DNA from: Oxalobacteraceae bacterium OTU3CINTB1
GTDB lineage: Bacteria; Pseudomonadota; Gammaproteobacteria; Burkholderiales; Burkholderiaceae_D
NCBI GenBank assembly: GCA_024123955.1
Contig: CP099652.1
Span: 1,178,001-1,242,000, forward strand
Reading direction: 5' to 3'
DNA: 64,000 bases
The notes beneath the pieces were generated by a model. The model saw only the letters and a program-made list of their open reading frames with translations, did no database searches and was not told where the DNA came from. The translations under genes and the position numbers were made by a program. This document shows, piece after piece, positions 27,967 through 36,722 of this stretch (positions within the stretch are counted from its first letter, which is position 1; every line of letters begins with the position of its first letter).

Positions 27967-29028
27967 TTACAAGGGCTCGCTCAATCGTGCTTTGCGCGCC
28001 ACGCCGTCGGGGCCGAACAGGATGACGAATTCGGCGCGCTTGCCGTCTTCCGGCTTCGTCTCCGGCTTCAATTTGGGGTACCGGTAGCGCCAGACCTGGT
28101 AGCCGCTGTCGAAGCGCACCGTCGTGGCCGGGCCCAGCGCGGCGCGCATTTGCGCCGTGGAGCGGTGGGTTTCGGCGATGGACACCGTGCCGGCGCCCGG
28201 CGTGTCGTCCATGTAGTCGAATTCGACCAGGGTATCGTCGGACCAGCGGCGGTCCCACAGCGGCGCGTAATAGCTGCGGTCGAGCAAGACCTGGCAATCG
28301 CAGAAGGGCAGGGTGTCCGGCGTTTGCGTGCCGCCCGCGTACAGCATCGAGAACGGTAATGTCTCCGTACGCGCGCCGTCGCGCAGCGTGACGCCGAACA
28401 GCGGGCGCTCGGCGAAGAACAGGTAGTTGCCGTCGGCGGCAGCGCAGACCCGGTCCGGATCGGTGAGCAGTTCGCCCAGCCAGGCGAACACGTTGTCGTT
28501 GTTCGACAGCAGTCCCGCCTCGACGCCGACCTGGCATTCGAGCCGCAAGTCGCCCAGGCGGCGCATGCCGGGCGGCACGTTGGGACTGCGCACCTGCGCG
28601 CGCCAGGTCAGGGTGCTGGTCTTGCTGCTGGCAATCAGCGCCGCGTCTTCGCGCAGCGCCTGGGCGTTGCGGTCGAGGGTGAAGGTATGGTCGGGCGCGA
28701 CGGGCACGGGCAGCGCAAGGTTGTCGCCAACCACCCGCAAGGTGATGCCGTCGAGCCGCGTGGTGGGCAGGCGCGGCAGCAATTGGAAGCGCAAGGTCGC
28801 CTGCGGCGCCAGCGCCCGGTTGCGCTCGAACCGGTCCATGCCGGCGATCATTTTTCGGTAGGACTTGTCGACCGGATCGCGGGTGGCCGTGACGGTCACT
28901 TTGGCCGAGGCTTCCTGGCAGGCGGCGGTGCCGGCAAAGCCTGCCAGCGCGGCCAGAAGCGTGTAGCGAAGCAAGTAACGCAGCAAGCAAGGGTGCGGGG
29001 CATTCGGCAATATCTTCTCCGACAACAT
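27967..29028 (-). CDS. Uncharacterised exported protein
   Basis: The 353-residue protein has a hydrophobic N-terminal segment (LLRYTLLAALAGFAGTAACQ) that could be a signal peptide or lipobox (GTAAC). The body starts KVTVTATRDPVDKSYRKM, a carboxypeptidase-regulatory-like phrase. Near the C-terminus AQMRAALGPATTVRFDSGYQ is followed by VWRYRYP, resembling the BamE/SmpA-type Q-VW-Y pattern of small outer-membrane proteins. No enzyme motif is visible. It lies between two lipoprotein genes on the same strand, suggesting an envelope role. Confidence 0.65.
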   Translation of the reverse strand: MLSEKILPNAPHPCLLRYLLRYTLLAALAGFAGTAACQEASAKVTVTATRDPVDKSYRKMIAGMDRFERNRALAPQATLRFQLLPRLPTTRLDGITLRVVGDNLALPVPVAPDHTFTLDRNAQALREDAALIASSKTSTLTWRAQVRSPNVPPGMRRLGDLRLECQVGVEAGLLSNNDNVFAWLGELLTDPDRVCAAADGNYLFFAERPLFGVTLRDGARTETLPFSMLYAGGTQTPDTLPFCDCQVLLDRSYYAPLWDRRWSDDTLVEFDYMDDTPGAGTVSIAETHRSTAQMRAALGPATTVRFDSGYQVWRYRYPKLKPETKPEDGKRAEFVILFGPDGVARKARLSEPL

Positions 29029-29093
29029 GGCTTTGCATGTTAGCCCCGGCGGTCGTTTGGCGGCGCACCGCTAACGCCGCCGTGTCGACGCAA

Positions 29094-30128
29094 TTATTGG
29101 TGTTCCAGCTTCCAGCTGCCCGATGCGGCGCCGGCCGACCAGACGCCGCCGATACTGAACAGCGATTCGAAGGCGCCACTGAAGCTCGCGCCCTTTACAC
29201 CATTCACCGTCAGATAGAAGGTGCCTTTGCCGTTGACGTCGATATCGCCGTGAACGCTGAACAGGCCGTCTCCGCAATCAGCGTCCAGCTTGCCGTCAAG
29301 GCTTACTACCCCTCCGCACTTGCCACTATAGGTGCCCGAGTAGGTGCCTGCCCATGGGCCGGCGAAGCGCTCGATATTCAGGGTCTTGCGCCCTTGTTTC
29401 GCGCTGGCGTAGCCGATCAGTTCGCCGCTCGTAACGGTGCGCAATTTATTCCCGTCGTTCATCGTCTGAATGTTCTCGACGACGTACTTGACCATCTGAT
29501 GAGTAACCGCGTCCCACCAAACCGTGCTCTCGACGGTTTCCGTGAAGTTCTCGTACTTCATACTGGTGGGCGTTTGTACGATCTTGACGGTATTGAAGCT
29601 GCCGGCGCTCAGCACGATGGTTTCCAGCGCGGTCACCTTGTAGCTGCTTTTTATTTCGTTACCAGAACTGCAGTCACCAACATAGCTTCTGGTTGAGAGC
29701 AAGGTCCATTCGCTGCCGACAGTTAAATCTTTCGGGATGCCGTAGACAACTGGCGTGTAGGTACTGGTACAGCCTGCGCTCTTGGTCGCCGTCAGCGCGC
29801 CGTCAGGCCGGATGTTCGATTCCATCCGCGAGGCTTGTGTGGAATCGATGTCGATCTCCACCCAGGAGCCGTCGTTCTGGACCTTGCTTATCCCATTCGC
29901 AAAAAAATGCGTGTAATCGGGCGTTGCCGGTAAAGGCTTGTCGCCCGTAGTGGAACTGTGGGTCAGCCGGTACGAATAAAAATCGCCGACCGTCGGCACG
30001 ATATCGACCACGGGACGGGTGTCGACCACGGGGGCGGGCGCGCTTGGACTGGCGGCTCCGGAGCCGCCTCCGCCGCCGCAGGCGGAAAGGGTGGCGGCGA
30101 GGGCGAGCAATATACTGAGACGTTTCAT
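29094..30128 (-). CDS. Uncharacterised lipoprotein
   Basis: The 344-residue product starts MKRLSILLALAATLSACGGG, a clear lipobox followed by a glycine run. The mature part is beta-rich: residues about 50-250 contain DFYSYRLTHSS and VWWDAVTHQMVKY, as in proteins built of lipocalin-like strands. A C-terminal segment (FAGPWAGTYSGTYSGKCGGVV) looks like a small beta-barrel repeat of unknown function. The start at 30128 is fixed by the signal peptide; the longer frame is not credible. Function unknown. Confidence 0.72.
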   Translation of the reverse strand: MKRLSILLALAATLSACGGGGGSGAASPSAPAPVVDTRPVVDIVPTVGDFYSYRLTHSSTTGDKPLPATPDYTHFFANGISKVQNDGSWVEIDIDSTQASRMESNIRPDGALTATKSAGCTSTYTPVVYGIPKDLTVGSEWTLLSTRSYVGDCSSGNEIKSSYKVTALETIVLSAGSFNTVKIVQTPTSMKYENFTETVESTVWWDAVTHQMVKYVVENIQTMNDGNKLRTVTSGELIGYASAKQGRKTLNIERFAGPWAGTYSGTYSGKCGGVVSLDGKLDADCGDGLFSVHGDIDVNGKGTFYLTVNGVKGASFSGAFESLFSIGGVWSAGAASGSWKLEHQ

Positions 30129-30210
30129 GATGACCTTGGCTGGCGAGCCGGCGGGTTGCCGGCGCAAAAAGGCAGCCATCGTATCAGCCTGACAAGGCAT
30201 TGTCTAATTT

Positions 30211-31383
30211 TTAATTTCTGGTTTGCATTGGATGTTGCCCTTCGATCCAACGCAGCAGTTCACGGCCGAACACGCGCGTGCGCGCCGTGTCGATCTGGCG
30301 CCGCTTGTAGGCGTCGTGGCTGGCCGGGCCGGCCAGGCTGCGCTCGTAGCTGGCTTGGTCCATCAGCTGAATTTCGTATTCGAAGAAAAATCCGACGTCG
30401 TATTCTTGGTCCGTGACGGCGCCGATGTTGGGATAGTCCGGCTGGACGTGGATCATCTTGCGCACCGTTACCTGGATGCTGTTGAAGCCGCTGCCGCTGT
30501 GCGGGTTATCGCAGCGTGTTTGCGGCTGCGCCAGGTCGGCCAGTTCGGCGTCCATGGTTTTCAGTAGGTCGAACGGATAGTCGTCGCTGTGTTCTATTTG
30601 GGCGCGGTATTTGTTGAAGATCTGCTTGGCCGCCTCGAGGTCGAGCAAGGTATTGCGGGTGCGTTCGGCGTCGACGTTGGTGACCGACAGCAAGTGCGCG
30701 CGCTGCAGGCTGCGCAGCGCCAGCAGGCATTCGAAGCGGGTCGCGAACACCAGCCGCACGCCGAGGTGGTCGAAGATGTCGGCGGCCAGGTAGGCGGCTT
30801 TTTGCAGCAGCTTGAGCAGGATGCTGTTGCGGCCCTTGTTGTCCTTGCGCTCGTAATGCAGCATCGGCAGGCAGACCTCGCCGTCGGTGAGGAAGTGGCG
30901 GTCGCCGTCGTGCCGGATCACCTCGTCCAGGGTGGCGAACACCTGCGCGCGGATGGCGTGGAAGTGGCGCAATTTGAGGTTGTTGTCGATGTAGAAGATG
31001 CCGTGCATGACCTTGAGCACGGCGCACGACCACATGCGCCGCACGTCGACGCTGGTGCCGCGCAGCGAGGCGTACACCAGCAAATGCAGCGGATCGTCGG
31101 GATGGCTGACCTCGTCCGGTATCAACCCGGCCTGCTCCGGCGCCAGGAAGGTGCAGGCGAGGAAGTCGACCGCTTCGCGGTGGGCGCGGGCGATGATCGC
31201 CGGCGCGGCCGGCTGCTCCAGGTCGAAGCCGTACTCGCGCACGAACTGGCGGGCGTCGTGCAGGTTGCGCAACGCCAGCGCGCCGAGGTCGATGGCCGAC
31301 ACGCCGTTGGCGATGGCATTCAGATAGCTCCAGTTCAGCGAGAACCTGCCACCGCTCTTGAGCGAGGCCCGTAATTCAGTCAT
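30211..31383 (-). CDS. Conserved hypothetical protein, possibly TIGR04552 family
   Basis: This 390-residue cytoplasmic protein starts at MTELRASLKSGGR, chosen because AGGA sits 4 bp upstream of the ATG at 31383; an ATG at 31395 has no such site. Distinct phrases are HGIFYIDNNLKLRHFHAIRA, LQKAAYLAADIFDHLGVRLV, KMIHVQPDYPNIG and DVGFFFEYEIQLMDQASYE. They recall the TIGR04552 family, whose activity is not established; I could not check this. The helix-rich middle with conserved Arg, Lys and Asp gives a nucleotide-binding feel reminiscent of RelA/SpoT folds, which is only an impression. It is divergent from the GT2 gene. Confidence 0.6.
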   Translation of the reverse strand: MTELRASLKSGGRFSLNWSYLNAIANGVSAIDLGALALRNLHDARQFVREYGFDLEQPAAPAIIARAHREAVDFLACTFLAPEQAGLIPDEVSHPDDPLHLLVYASLRGTSVDVRRMWSCAVLKVMHGIFYIDNNLKLRHFHAIRAQVFATLDEVIRHDGDRHFLTDGEVCLPMLHYERKDNKGRNSILLKLLQKAAYLAADIFDHLGVRLVFATRFECLLALRSLQRAHLLSVTNVDAERTRNTLLDLEAAKQIFNKYRAQIEHSDDYPFDLLKTMDAELADLAQPQTRCDNPHSGSGFNSIQVTVRKMIHVQPDYPNIGAVTDQEYDVGFFFEYEIQLMDQASYERSLAGPASHDAYKRRQIDTARTRVFGRELLRWIEGQHPMQTRN

Positions 31384-31516
31384 GGCGTCCTGCATCGGCT
31401 GCGATGACCCAGTATTGCAGCCTGTTCCGCGAGCGTCAATCGATACCAACGGTTACCGCCGCCACTGTCTCTTATTGCCCAATAGCAAATAAATAGGGTT
31501 TTATTTTTCACAAGCT

Positions 31517-31522
31517 TATAAT
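31517..31522 (+). promoter_or_regulatory. -10 box for the GT2 gene
   Basis: TATAAT at 31517-31522 lies 39 bp before the ATG at 31561 in an AT-rich gap. A matching -35 is not obvious. Confidence 0.4.
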
Positions 31523-31560
31523 GGCGGCCTTGATTCCCTTGCTACCCCGCCACCACCGCC

Positions 31561-32517
31561 ATGGACAAACTGAGCAATAAGCGCGTCGCCATCCTGGTGC
31601 CTTGTTATAACGAAGCGTTGACGATCGCCGCCATCGTGCGCGATTTCCGCGCCTGCCTGCCGCAGGCGCAGGTCTACGTGTTCGACAACAATTCGACCGA
31701 CGGCACCGCGCCCATCGCCCGCGAGGCCGGCGCCATCGTGCGCAACGTGACGGCGCAGGGCAAGGGCAGCGTGGTGCGGCGCATGTTTGCCGACATCGAG
31801 GCCGACGCCTATGTGATGGTCGACGGCGACGACACCTATGACGCCAGCGTGGCGCCGCAACTGGTCGAGCAGTTGTTCCGCGAAGGGCTGGACATGGTCG
31901 TCGGCAACCGCGTCAGCACCGAACAAGACGCCTACCGGCCCGGCCACCGCTTCGGCAACGCCCTGTTGACGGGCTGCGTGTCGTTCATTTTCGGCCGTAC
32001 CTTCACCGACATCCTGTCCGGCTACCGCGTGTTCTCGCAGCGCTACGTCAAATCGTTCGCGGCGCACTCGGCCGGCTTCGAGATCGAGACCGAGCTGACG
32101 GTGCACGCGCTGGCGCTGCGCATGCCGGTGGCGGAGGTGTCGACCGTGTACAAGTCGCGTCCGGAGGGATCGGTCAGCAAGCTCAACACTTACCGCGACG
32201 GCTTGCGCATCCTGACCACGATCTTCCGCCTGTTCAAGTCCGAGCGGCCGCTGGCGTTCTTTTCGATCGGCGCCGGCGCCGCCGCGCTGCTGGCGCTGGC
32301 GCTGGCCGAGCCGCTGGTGGAAACCTATCTGCACACCGGGCTGGTGCCGCGCCTGCCGACGGCCACCTTGTGCGCCTCGCTGATGTTGTTCGGCCTGATC
32401 CTGCTGGCGTGCGGCGTCATCCTCGACGCCCTGACCAAGGGCCGCATCGAGCAAAAACGCTTCGCCTACCTGGCCCAGCCGGCGCCGTCGCTGGCGCCGC
32501 CGCCAGCGCGTGGCTAG
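31561..32517 (+). CDS. Family 2 glycosyltransferase (polyprenyl-phosphate type)
   Basis: The 318-residue protein has a GT-A domain: VAILVPCYNEALTIA (nucleotide binding), VFDNNSTDGT, AYVMVDGDDTYD (DxD metal site) and TDILSGYRVFSQRYVKSF. It ends in two membrane helices (about 230-300). This is the architecture of DPM1/GtrB-like enzymes that load a sugar onto undecaprenyl phosphate for a flippase and a membrane transferase. Both such partners follow but are broken: a GtrA remnant at 32510 and a polytopic membrane pseudogene at 32717. The protein itself looks intact. Confidence 0.9.
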   Translation: MDKLSNKRVAILVPCYNEALTIAAIVRDFRACLPQAQVYVFDNNSTDGTAPIAREAGAIVRNVTAQGKGSVVRRMFADIEADAYVMVDGDDTYDASVAPQLVEQLFREGLDMVVGNRVSTEQDAYRPGHRFGNALLTGCVSFIFGRTFTDILSGYRVFSQRYVKSFAAHSAGFEIETELTVHALALRMPVAEVSTVYKSRPEGSVSKLNTYRDGLRILTTIFRLFKSERPLAFFSIGAGAAALLALALAEPLVETYLHTGLVPRLPTATLCASLMLFGLILLACGVILDALTKGRIEQKRFAYLAQPAPSLAPPPARG

Positions 32518-32712
32518 GGCCGCCGGACAACTGCTGCGCTTTGCCGCCATCGGCGTGCTCGGCCTGCTGGCCGACGTCGGCGTGCTGTATGGCCGCTGTG
32601 GCTGCTGCCGGCGGCGCCGTGGGTGCCGGCCGCGGCAGTCGCGCTCGGCTCGCTGGCGGGCATGGCACTGAACTTCGTCAGTGCCAAATTCCTTGTGTTT
32701 CGATCCGGATGA
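32510..32712 (+). pseudogene. GtrA-family flippase, internally deleted and frameshifted
   Basis: The frame from GTG 32510 reads RAAGQLLRFAAIGVLGLLAD and V-G-V-L-Y, the first GtrA helix, then turns into arginine-rich nonsense. From about 32593 another frame gives LWLLPAAPWVPAAAVALGSL and AGMALNFVSAKFLVFR, the last GtrA helix, ending at TGA 32710-32712. The joint is about 70 residues against the usual 120-140. An internal deletion of roughly 50 codons with a frameshift therefore explains it. It overlaps the GT2 stop by 8 bp, as an intact GtrA gene would. Confidence 0.8.
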
Positions 32713-32716
32713 TTCC

Positions 32717-34266
32717 TTGAATTTCCCCAATCGCCTCGTCGCGGCGCTGGCCGCGTGGTTCGCGCGCCGCACCGCTTTCCTTTGCGCCCCCGGCGCCGCC
32801 ACGCGCGCGGCGCTGTGCGTGCCGCTGCTGTTCGGCCTGGCTTCGATGCTGCTGGGGCAGGACAGCAACTGAGACCTGCGCAACTATCACTTGTACAACG
32901 GCTACGCGGTGCTCAACGGCCGGGTCGGCTTCGACCTGGCGCCCGCCGCGTTCCAGACCTATTTCAACCCGACGCTCGACATCTTCTACCACTTGCTGAA
33001 CGGCGCGCTGCCGCCACGGCTGGCCGGCTTTGTCATGGGCGCGCTGCAGGGCCTGAACTTCATCGTGATGGCGGCGATCGCGCGCCGCCTGCTGGGCGAC
33101 CAGCGGCAGCGCCTGGCCTTGCTGCTGGCCGGCGCCGGCATGCTCGGCTCGGGCTTCCTGAGCGCGTTGGGTAACACCATGGGCGACAACCTGACGGCGC
33201 CGCCGCTGCTGGGCGGCTTGTATCTGGTGCTGCGGCGCTGGGAGGCGCTGCCGCGCGCCGGCGCCGGCAATGTGGCGGCCATGCTGGCCGCCGGCCTGCT
33301 GATGGGCGCCGCGGCCGGCCTGAAACTGACCAACGCCGTCTTTGCCGTCGCGCTGTGCCTGGCGCTGCTGGCCTTGCTGCTGGACTGGTGGCGGCGCGTG
33401 TGGCTGGCGTTTGTGTTCGGCGTTGGCGTGCTTGGCGGTATCGCGGCCACTGCCGGCTGGTGGTTCCTCACCATGTGGTAAACCTTCGGCAATCCGCTGT
33501 TCCCGCAATTTAACAACCTGTTCCGCAGCCCGCTGGCGCCGGAGAACGGCGTGCTCCATGGCTGGCGCGGCGCTTCGGCAGCGCCCGCGCCGGCGCCGGT
33601 GCCGCGCCGGCGGACCGCCGCGCCGTGTTCGTGCTGCTGTTCTTCGTCATCGGCTACGTGGTGTGGATGCGCATGTTCAGCATCTACCGCTACCTGATCT
33701 CGCTCGAGCTGCTGGCGCCGCTGGTGTTCTGGATCGTCTGGGGCCTCGTGGCGCCGGCCACGGCGGCGGCCCGGCAATGGGGCGGCGTGGCGCTGGCGCT
33801 GCTGGTGCTGAGCGTTTTCCCGGCCAACACCTGGGGCCACGCCACATGGGGGGAGCGCGCCTATAGCGCCGAGGTGCCGGCCTTCGCCACGCCGTCGGCA
33901 AGCATCGTGTTCCTGGCACACTGGGACCCGCCGACCGGCTGGATCACCACCTTCATGCCGCCGCAGGCCAGGTTCGTCTCTATCGGCACCGGCTTCCCCG
34001 AATCGGCCGGCTGGCGCCAGCGTATCGCGCAAGCCATCGCCGAGCGGCCCGGCCCCCATTACCTGTTGCTCAACGCCGCCAACAACGAGAAGGACGGCAC
34101 CCGCCGGCGCAAGCTGGCCGCCGCGCAGTGGCTGGGCGCGGCGGCGGCCACCCATGTGCAAGGCTACGGACTGCGGCTGGAGCAGGGCAGTTGCGTGCCC
34201 TACCGCGCCTTCGTCGGCAGCGAGGCCTTCCCGTACCAGATGTGCCGGGTGACGGTGGGGTCGTGA
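32717..34266 (+). pseudogene. Polytopic membrane protein with two nonsense codons and a frameshift
   Basis: One frame runs from about 32717 to 33560 with in-frame TGA at 32870-32872 (context GQDSN-stop-DLRNYHLYNGYAV) and TAA at 33479-33481 (context FLTMW-stop-TFGNPLFPQFNN). The sequence reads sensibly on both sides of each stop, and the first is where a tryptophan would fit (TGG to TGA). Around 33560-33570 the reading shifts by two, continuing as RRFGSAR, then VLLFFVIGYVVWMRMFSIYR to TGA 34264-34266. Many transmembrane helices and a periplasmic C-terminal part resemble integral-membrane glycosyltransferases found next to GT2/GtrA. It cannot yield a full-length product. Confidence 0.85.
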
Positions 34267-34366
34267 TCGGGCGGGACCGGCGGCCTTGCTTTAAGAGGGG
34301 CGACGAACAGTTTCGATAAACTTTACAATATCCGACGACACCCACTTAACCATCGTCGGAGCCGGC

Positions 34367-35776
34367 ATGTCCTTCCTGATCGTTCTCGCCGCACTATGTT
34401 TCCTGATGCTGGCCGCCTATCGCGGTTACAGCGTGATCCTGTTCGCGCCGGTCGCCGCGCTCGGCGCGGTGCTGCTGACCGATCCGGGCGCGGTGGCGCC
34501 GGTGTTCAGCGGCATTTTCATGGACAAGATGGTCGGCTTCATCAAATTGTATTTCCCGGTGTTCCTGCTGGGCGCGGTGTTCGGCAAGCTGATCGAACTG
34601 TCCGGCTTTTCGGAGTCCATCGTCGTCGCGGCGATCCGCTACATCGGGCGCACCCGCGCCAACGCCGTCATCGTGCTGGTGTGCTCGCTGCTGACCTACG
34701 GCGGCGTGTCGCTGTTCGTGGTGGTGTTCGCCGTCTATCCGTTCGCCGCCGAGCTCTACCGTCAAAGCAACATCCCCAAGCGGCTGATGCCGGGCGCCAT
34801 CGCGCTGGGCGCGTTCTCGTTCACCATGGACACCTTGCCGGGCACGCCGCAAATCCAGAACATCATCCCGACCACGTTCTTCAAGACCACCGGCTGGGCC
34901 GCGCCGTGGCTGGGCACGATCGGCGGCATCGCCACCCTGGCGGCCGGCCTGGCCTTCCTGGAATGGCGGCGCCGCGCGGTGATGGCCACCGGCGAAGGCT
35001 ACGGCGTCGAGGACAAGGCCAAGCCGGCGGCGGCGGCCGGCACGCCACAGCGCGGTCTGCCGCATCCGCTGCTGTCGGTCGCGCCGCTGCTGCTGGTGGG
35101 CGTGGTCAACTTCGCGCTGACCAAAATGATACCCGTCTGGTACGGCGAAAGCTACGCGCTGACGGCCGACGCCTTGCCCGGCCTGCACGCGACGATCACC
35201 ACGCCGATCAAGACGCTGGTCGGCATCTGGGCGGTGGAGGGCGCGCTGCTGCTCGGTATCATCTTCGTGGTCGTGACCGCGTTCGGGCGGGTGCGCGACG
35301 CCTTTGCCGAAGGCACCAAGGCGGCCGTCGGCGGCGCGCTGCTGGCGGCGATGAACACGGCATCCGAGTACGGCTTCGGCGGCGTCATCGCGGCGCTGCC
35401 CGGTTTCGTCGCCGTCAGCCAGGCGCTCAAGAGCGTGCCCGATCCGCTGATCAACGCGGCGGTGTCGGTGACCACCCTGGCCGGCATCACCGGTTCGGCC
35501 TCGGGCGGCATGAGCATCGCGCTGGCGGCCATGTCGGACCAGTTCATCCGCGCGGCCGAGGCGGCGCAGATACCGCTGGAGGTGATGCACCGCGTGGTGG
35601 CCATGGCCAGCGGCGGCATGGATACCTTGCCACACAACGGCGCGGTCATCACGCTGCTGGCGGTGACCGGGCTGACGCACAAGCAATCCTACCGCGAGGT
35701 CTTCGGCATCACCGTCATCAAGACGGCGGCGGTGTTCTTTGTGATCGCGGTTTACTACTTGACCGGGCTGGTTTAG
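34367..35776 (+). CDS. GntP-family permease
   Basis: The 469-residue protein has about 12-14 hydrophobic segments and GntP hallmarks such as GGVSLFVVVFAVYPFAAELY, FTMDTLPGTPQIQNIIPTTF and ASGGMDTLPHNGAVITLL. The family transports gluconate and related hydroxy acids, including 3-hydroxybutyrate in some beta-proteobacteria; the ligand here is open. GGAG precedes the ATG at 34367. Its last 59 bp overlap the convergent 3' end of the Fpg/Nei gene. Confidence 0.9.
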   Translation: MSFLIVLAALCFLMLAAYRGYSVILFAPVAALGAVLLTDPGAVAPVFSGIFMDKMVGFIKLYFPVFLLGAVFGKLIELSGFSESIVVAAIRYIGRTRANAVIVLVCSLLTYGGVSLFVVVFAVYPFAAELYRQSNIPKRLMPGAIALGAFSFTMDTLPGTPQIQNIIPTTFFKTTGWAAPWLGTIGGIATLAAGLAFLEWRRRAVMATGEGYGVEDKAKPAAAAGTPQRGLPHPLLSVAPLLLVGVVNFALTKMIPVWYGESYALTADALPGLHATITTPIKTLVGIWAVEGALLLGIIFVVVTAFGRVRDAFAEGTKAAVGGALLAAMNTASEYGFGGVIAALPGFVAVSQALKSVPDPLINAAVSVTTLAGITGSASGGMSIALAAMSDQFIRAAEAAQIPLEVMHRVVAMASGGMDTLPHNGAVITLLAVTGLTHKQSYREVFGITVIKTAAVFFVIAVYYLTGLV

Positions 35777-36542
35777 CCGGCACCGTCAGCGTCACTGTCA
35801 GCGGTGGCGGATATTGCTTCTGGCAGTTGGGGCAGAAGAAGCTGCGGCGCTTGGTCTTGCCCAGATGTCCCTTGTGGAAAGGCAGGTCGCAGCGCGGGCA
35901 GACCCGCTTGGTGTGCGCCAGCCAGTGCTGCTTGAGCACAAAGGCTTTCTTCCATTCCAGAAAATCGAAACTGTATTCGCGCGCCTGCGCCACCAGCTCG
36001 CGCAGCTTGGCCGCCGGCAGCGCGCCCACCGTCGACAGCGGATGGACGCGGATGCGGAACAACACTTCGTTCTTGATGATGTTGCCGACGCCGGCGAAGA
36101 TATCCTGGTCGAGCAGGGCGTCGCACACCAGCGTGTCGGGCGCCGCGCGCAGCTTTTTGAGCGCGGCCGCCGCCGACCAGTCGTCGGACATGACGTCGCC
36201 GCGCCAGTCGTACTGGCTGTCGAGGTCGCCTTCCAGCGTCTTGACCGAGCAGGTGTAGAAGTTCAGCTCCTCGCCATCGTCGAACTCCAGGCGCAGGCGC
36301 GGCGTGGCGTCCTTGCGCTCGTTGATCCGGTAGCTGCCGAACATCAGCAGGTGGATGCGCAGCGCCAAGTCCGGCAGCTGGATCAGGAAGTGCTTGCCCC
36401 AGCTGCGCAGGTCCAGCACCGGCTGGCCGCGCAGCGCCTCCATGTCGACGCCCTTGGTGTTGCCGCTCGCTTGCACGATGGTTTTGCCGATGAAGCCGGC
36501 CGTCTGCTCGCGCATGATGACGATCGATGGTCCTTCGGGCAT
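35718..36542 (-). CDS. Fpg/Nei-family DNA glycosylase (endonuclease VIII-like)
   Basis: The 274-residue enzyme starts MPEGPSIVI, so after Met removal Pro2 and Glu3 are the catalytic pair of the family. QDIFAGVGNIIKNEVLF is the helix-two-turn-helix, and CPRCDLPFHKGHLG with SFFCPNCQKQYP form the zinc finger. It excises oxidised bases and nicks the abasic site. A tail rich in Ser, Pro and Arg after the zinc finger comes from DNA overlapping the GntP gene by 59 bp. It is divergent from the M28 gene. Confidence 0.92.
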   Translation of the reverse strand: MPEGPSIVIMREQTAGFIGKTIVQASGNTKGVDMEALRGQPVLDLRSWGKHFLIQLPDLALRIHLLMFGSYRINERKDATPRLRLEFDDGEELNFYTCSVKTLEGDLDSQYDWRGDVMSDDWSAAAALKKLRAAPDTLVCDALLDQDIFAGVGNIIKNEVLFRIRVHPLSTVGALPAAKLRELVAQAREYSFDFLEWKKAFVLKQHWLAHTKRVCPRCDLPFHKGHLGKTKRRSFFCPNCQKQYPPPLTVTLTVPAKPARSSSKPRSQRTPPPS

Positions 36543-36685
36543 GGGATGCTCCGTTTCGCAGTGAAGCCTTCAGTGTGCGCCGCCCGCCCTTTCCGTACTG
36601 TTCGCCACCCCACCGAGCGCGGTCCGATTGCTGTACTTGTGGTTTCATGGCAGTATTGCCGATCTGTTTGCCATGGAGGTTTATC

Positions 36686-36722
36686 TTGAAAAGGGTCATT
36701 TTGAAAAGGGTCATTTTGAAAC
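36686..36722 (+). repeat. 15-bp tandem repeat spanning the start of the M28 gene
   Basis: TTGAAAAGGGTCATT occurs twice in direct tandem (36686-36700, 36701-36715) and a third TTGAAA follows. Each unit carries a TTG start codon and an AGGG Shine-Dalgarno-like motif for the next TTG; the unit is in frame. Confidence 0.9.
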
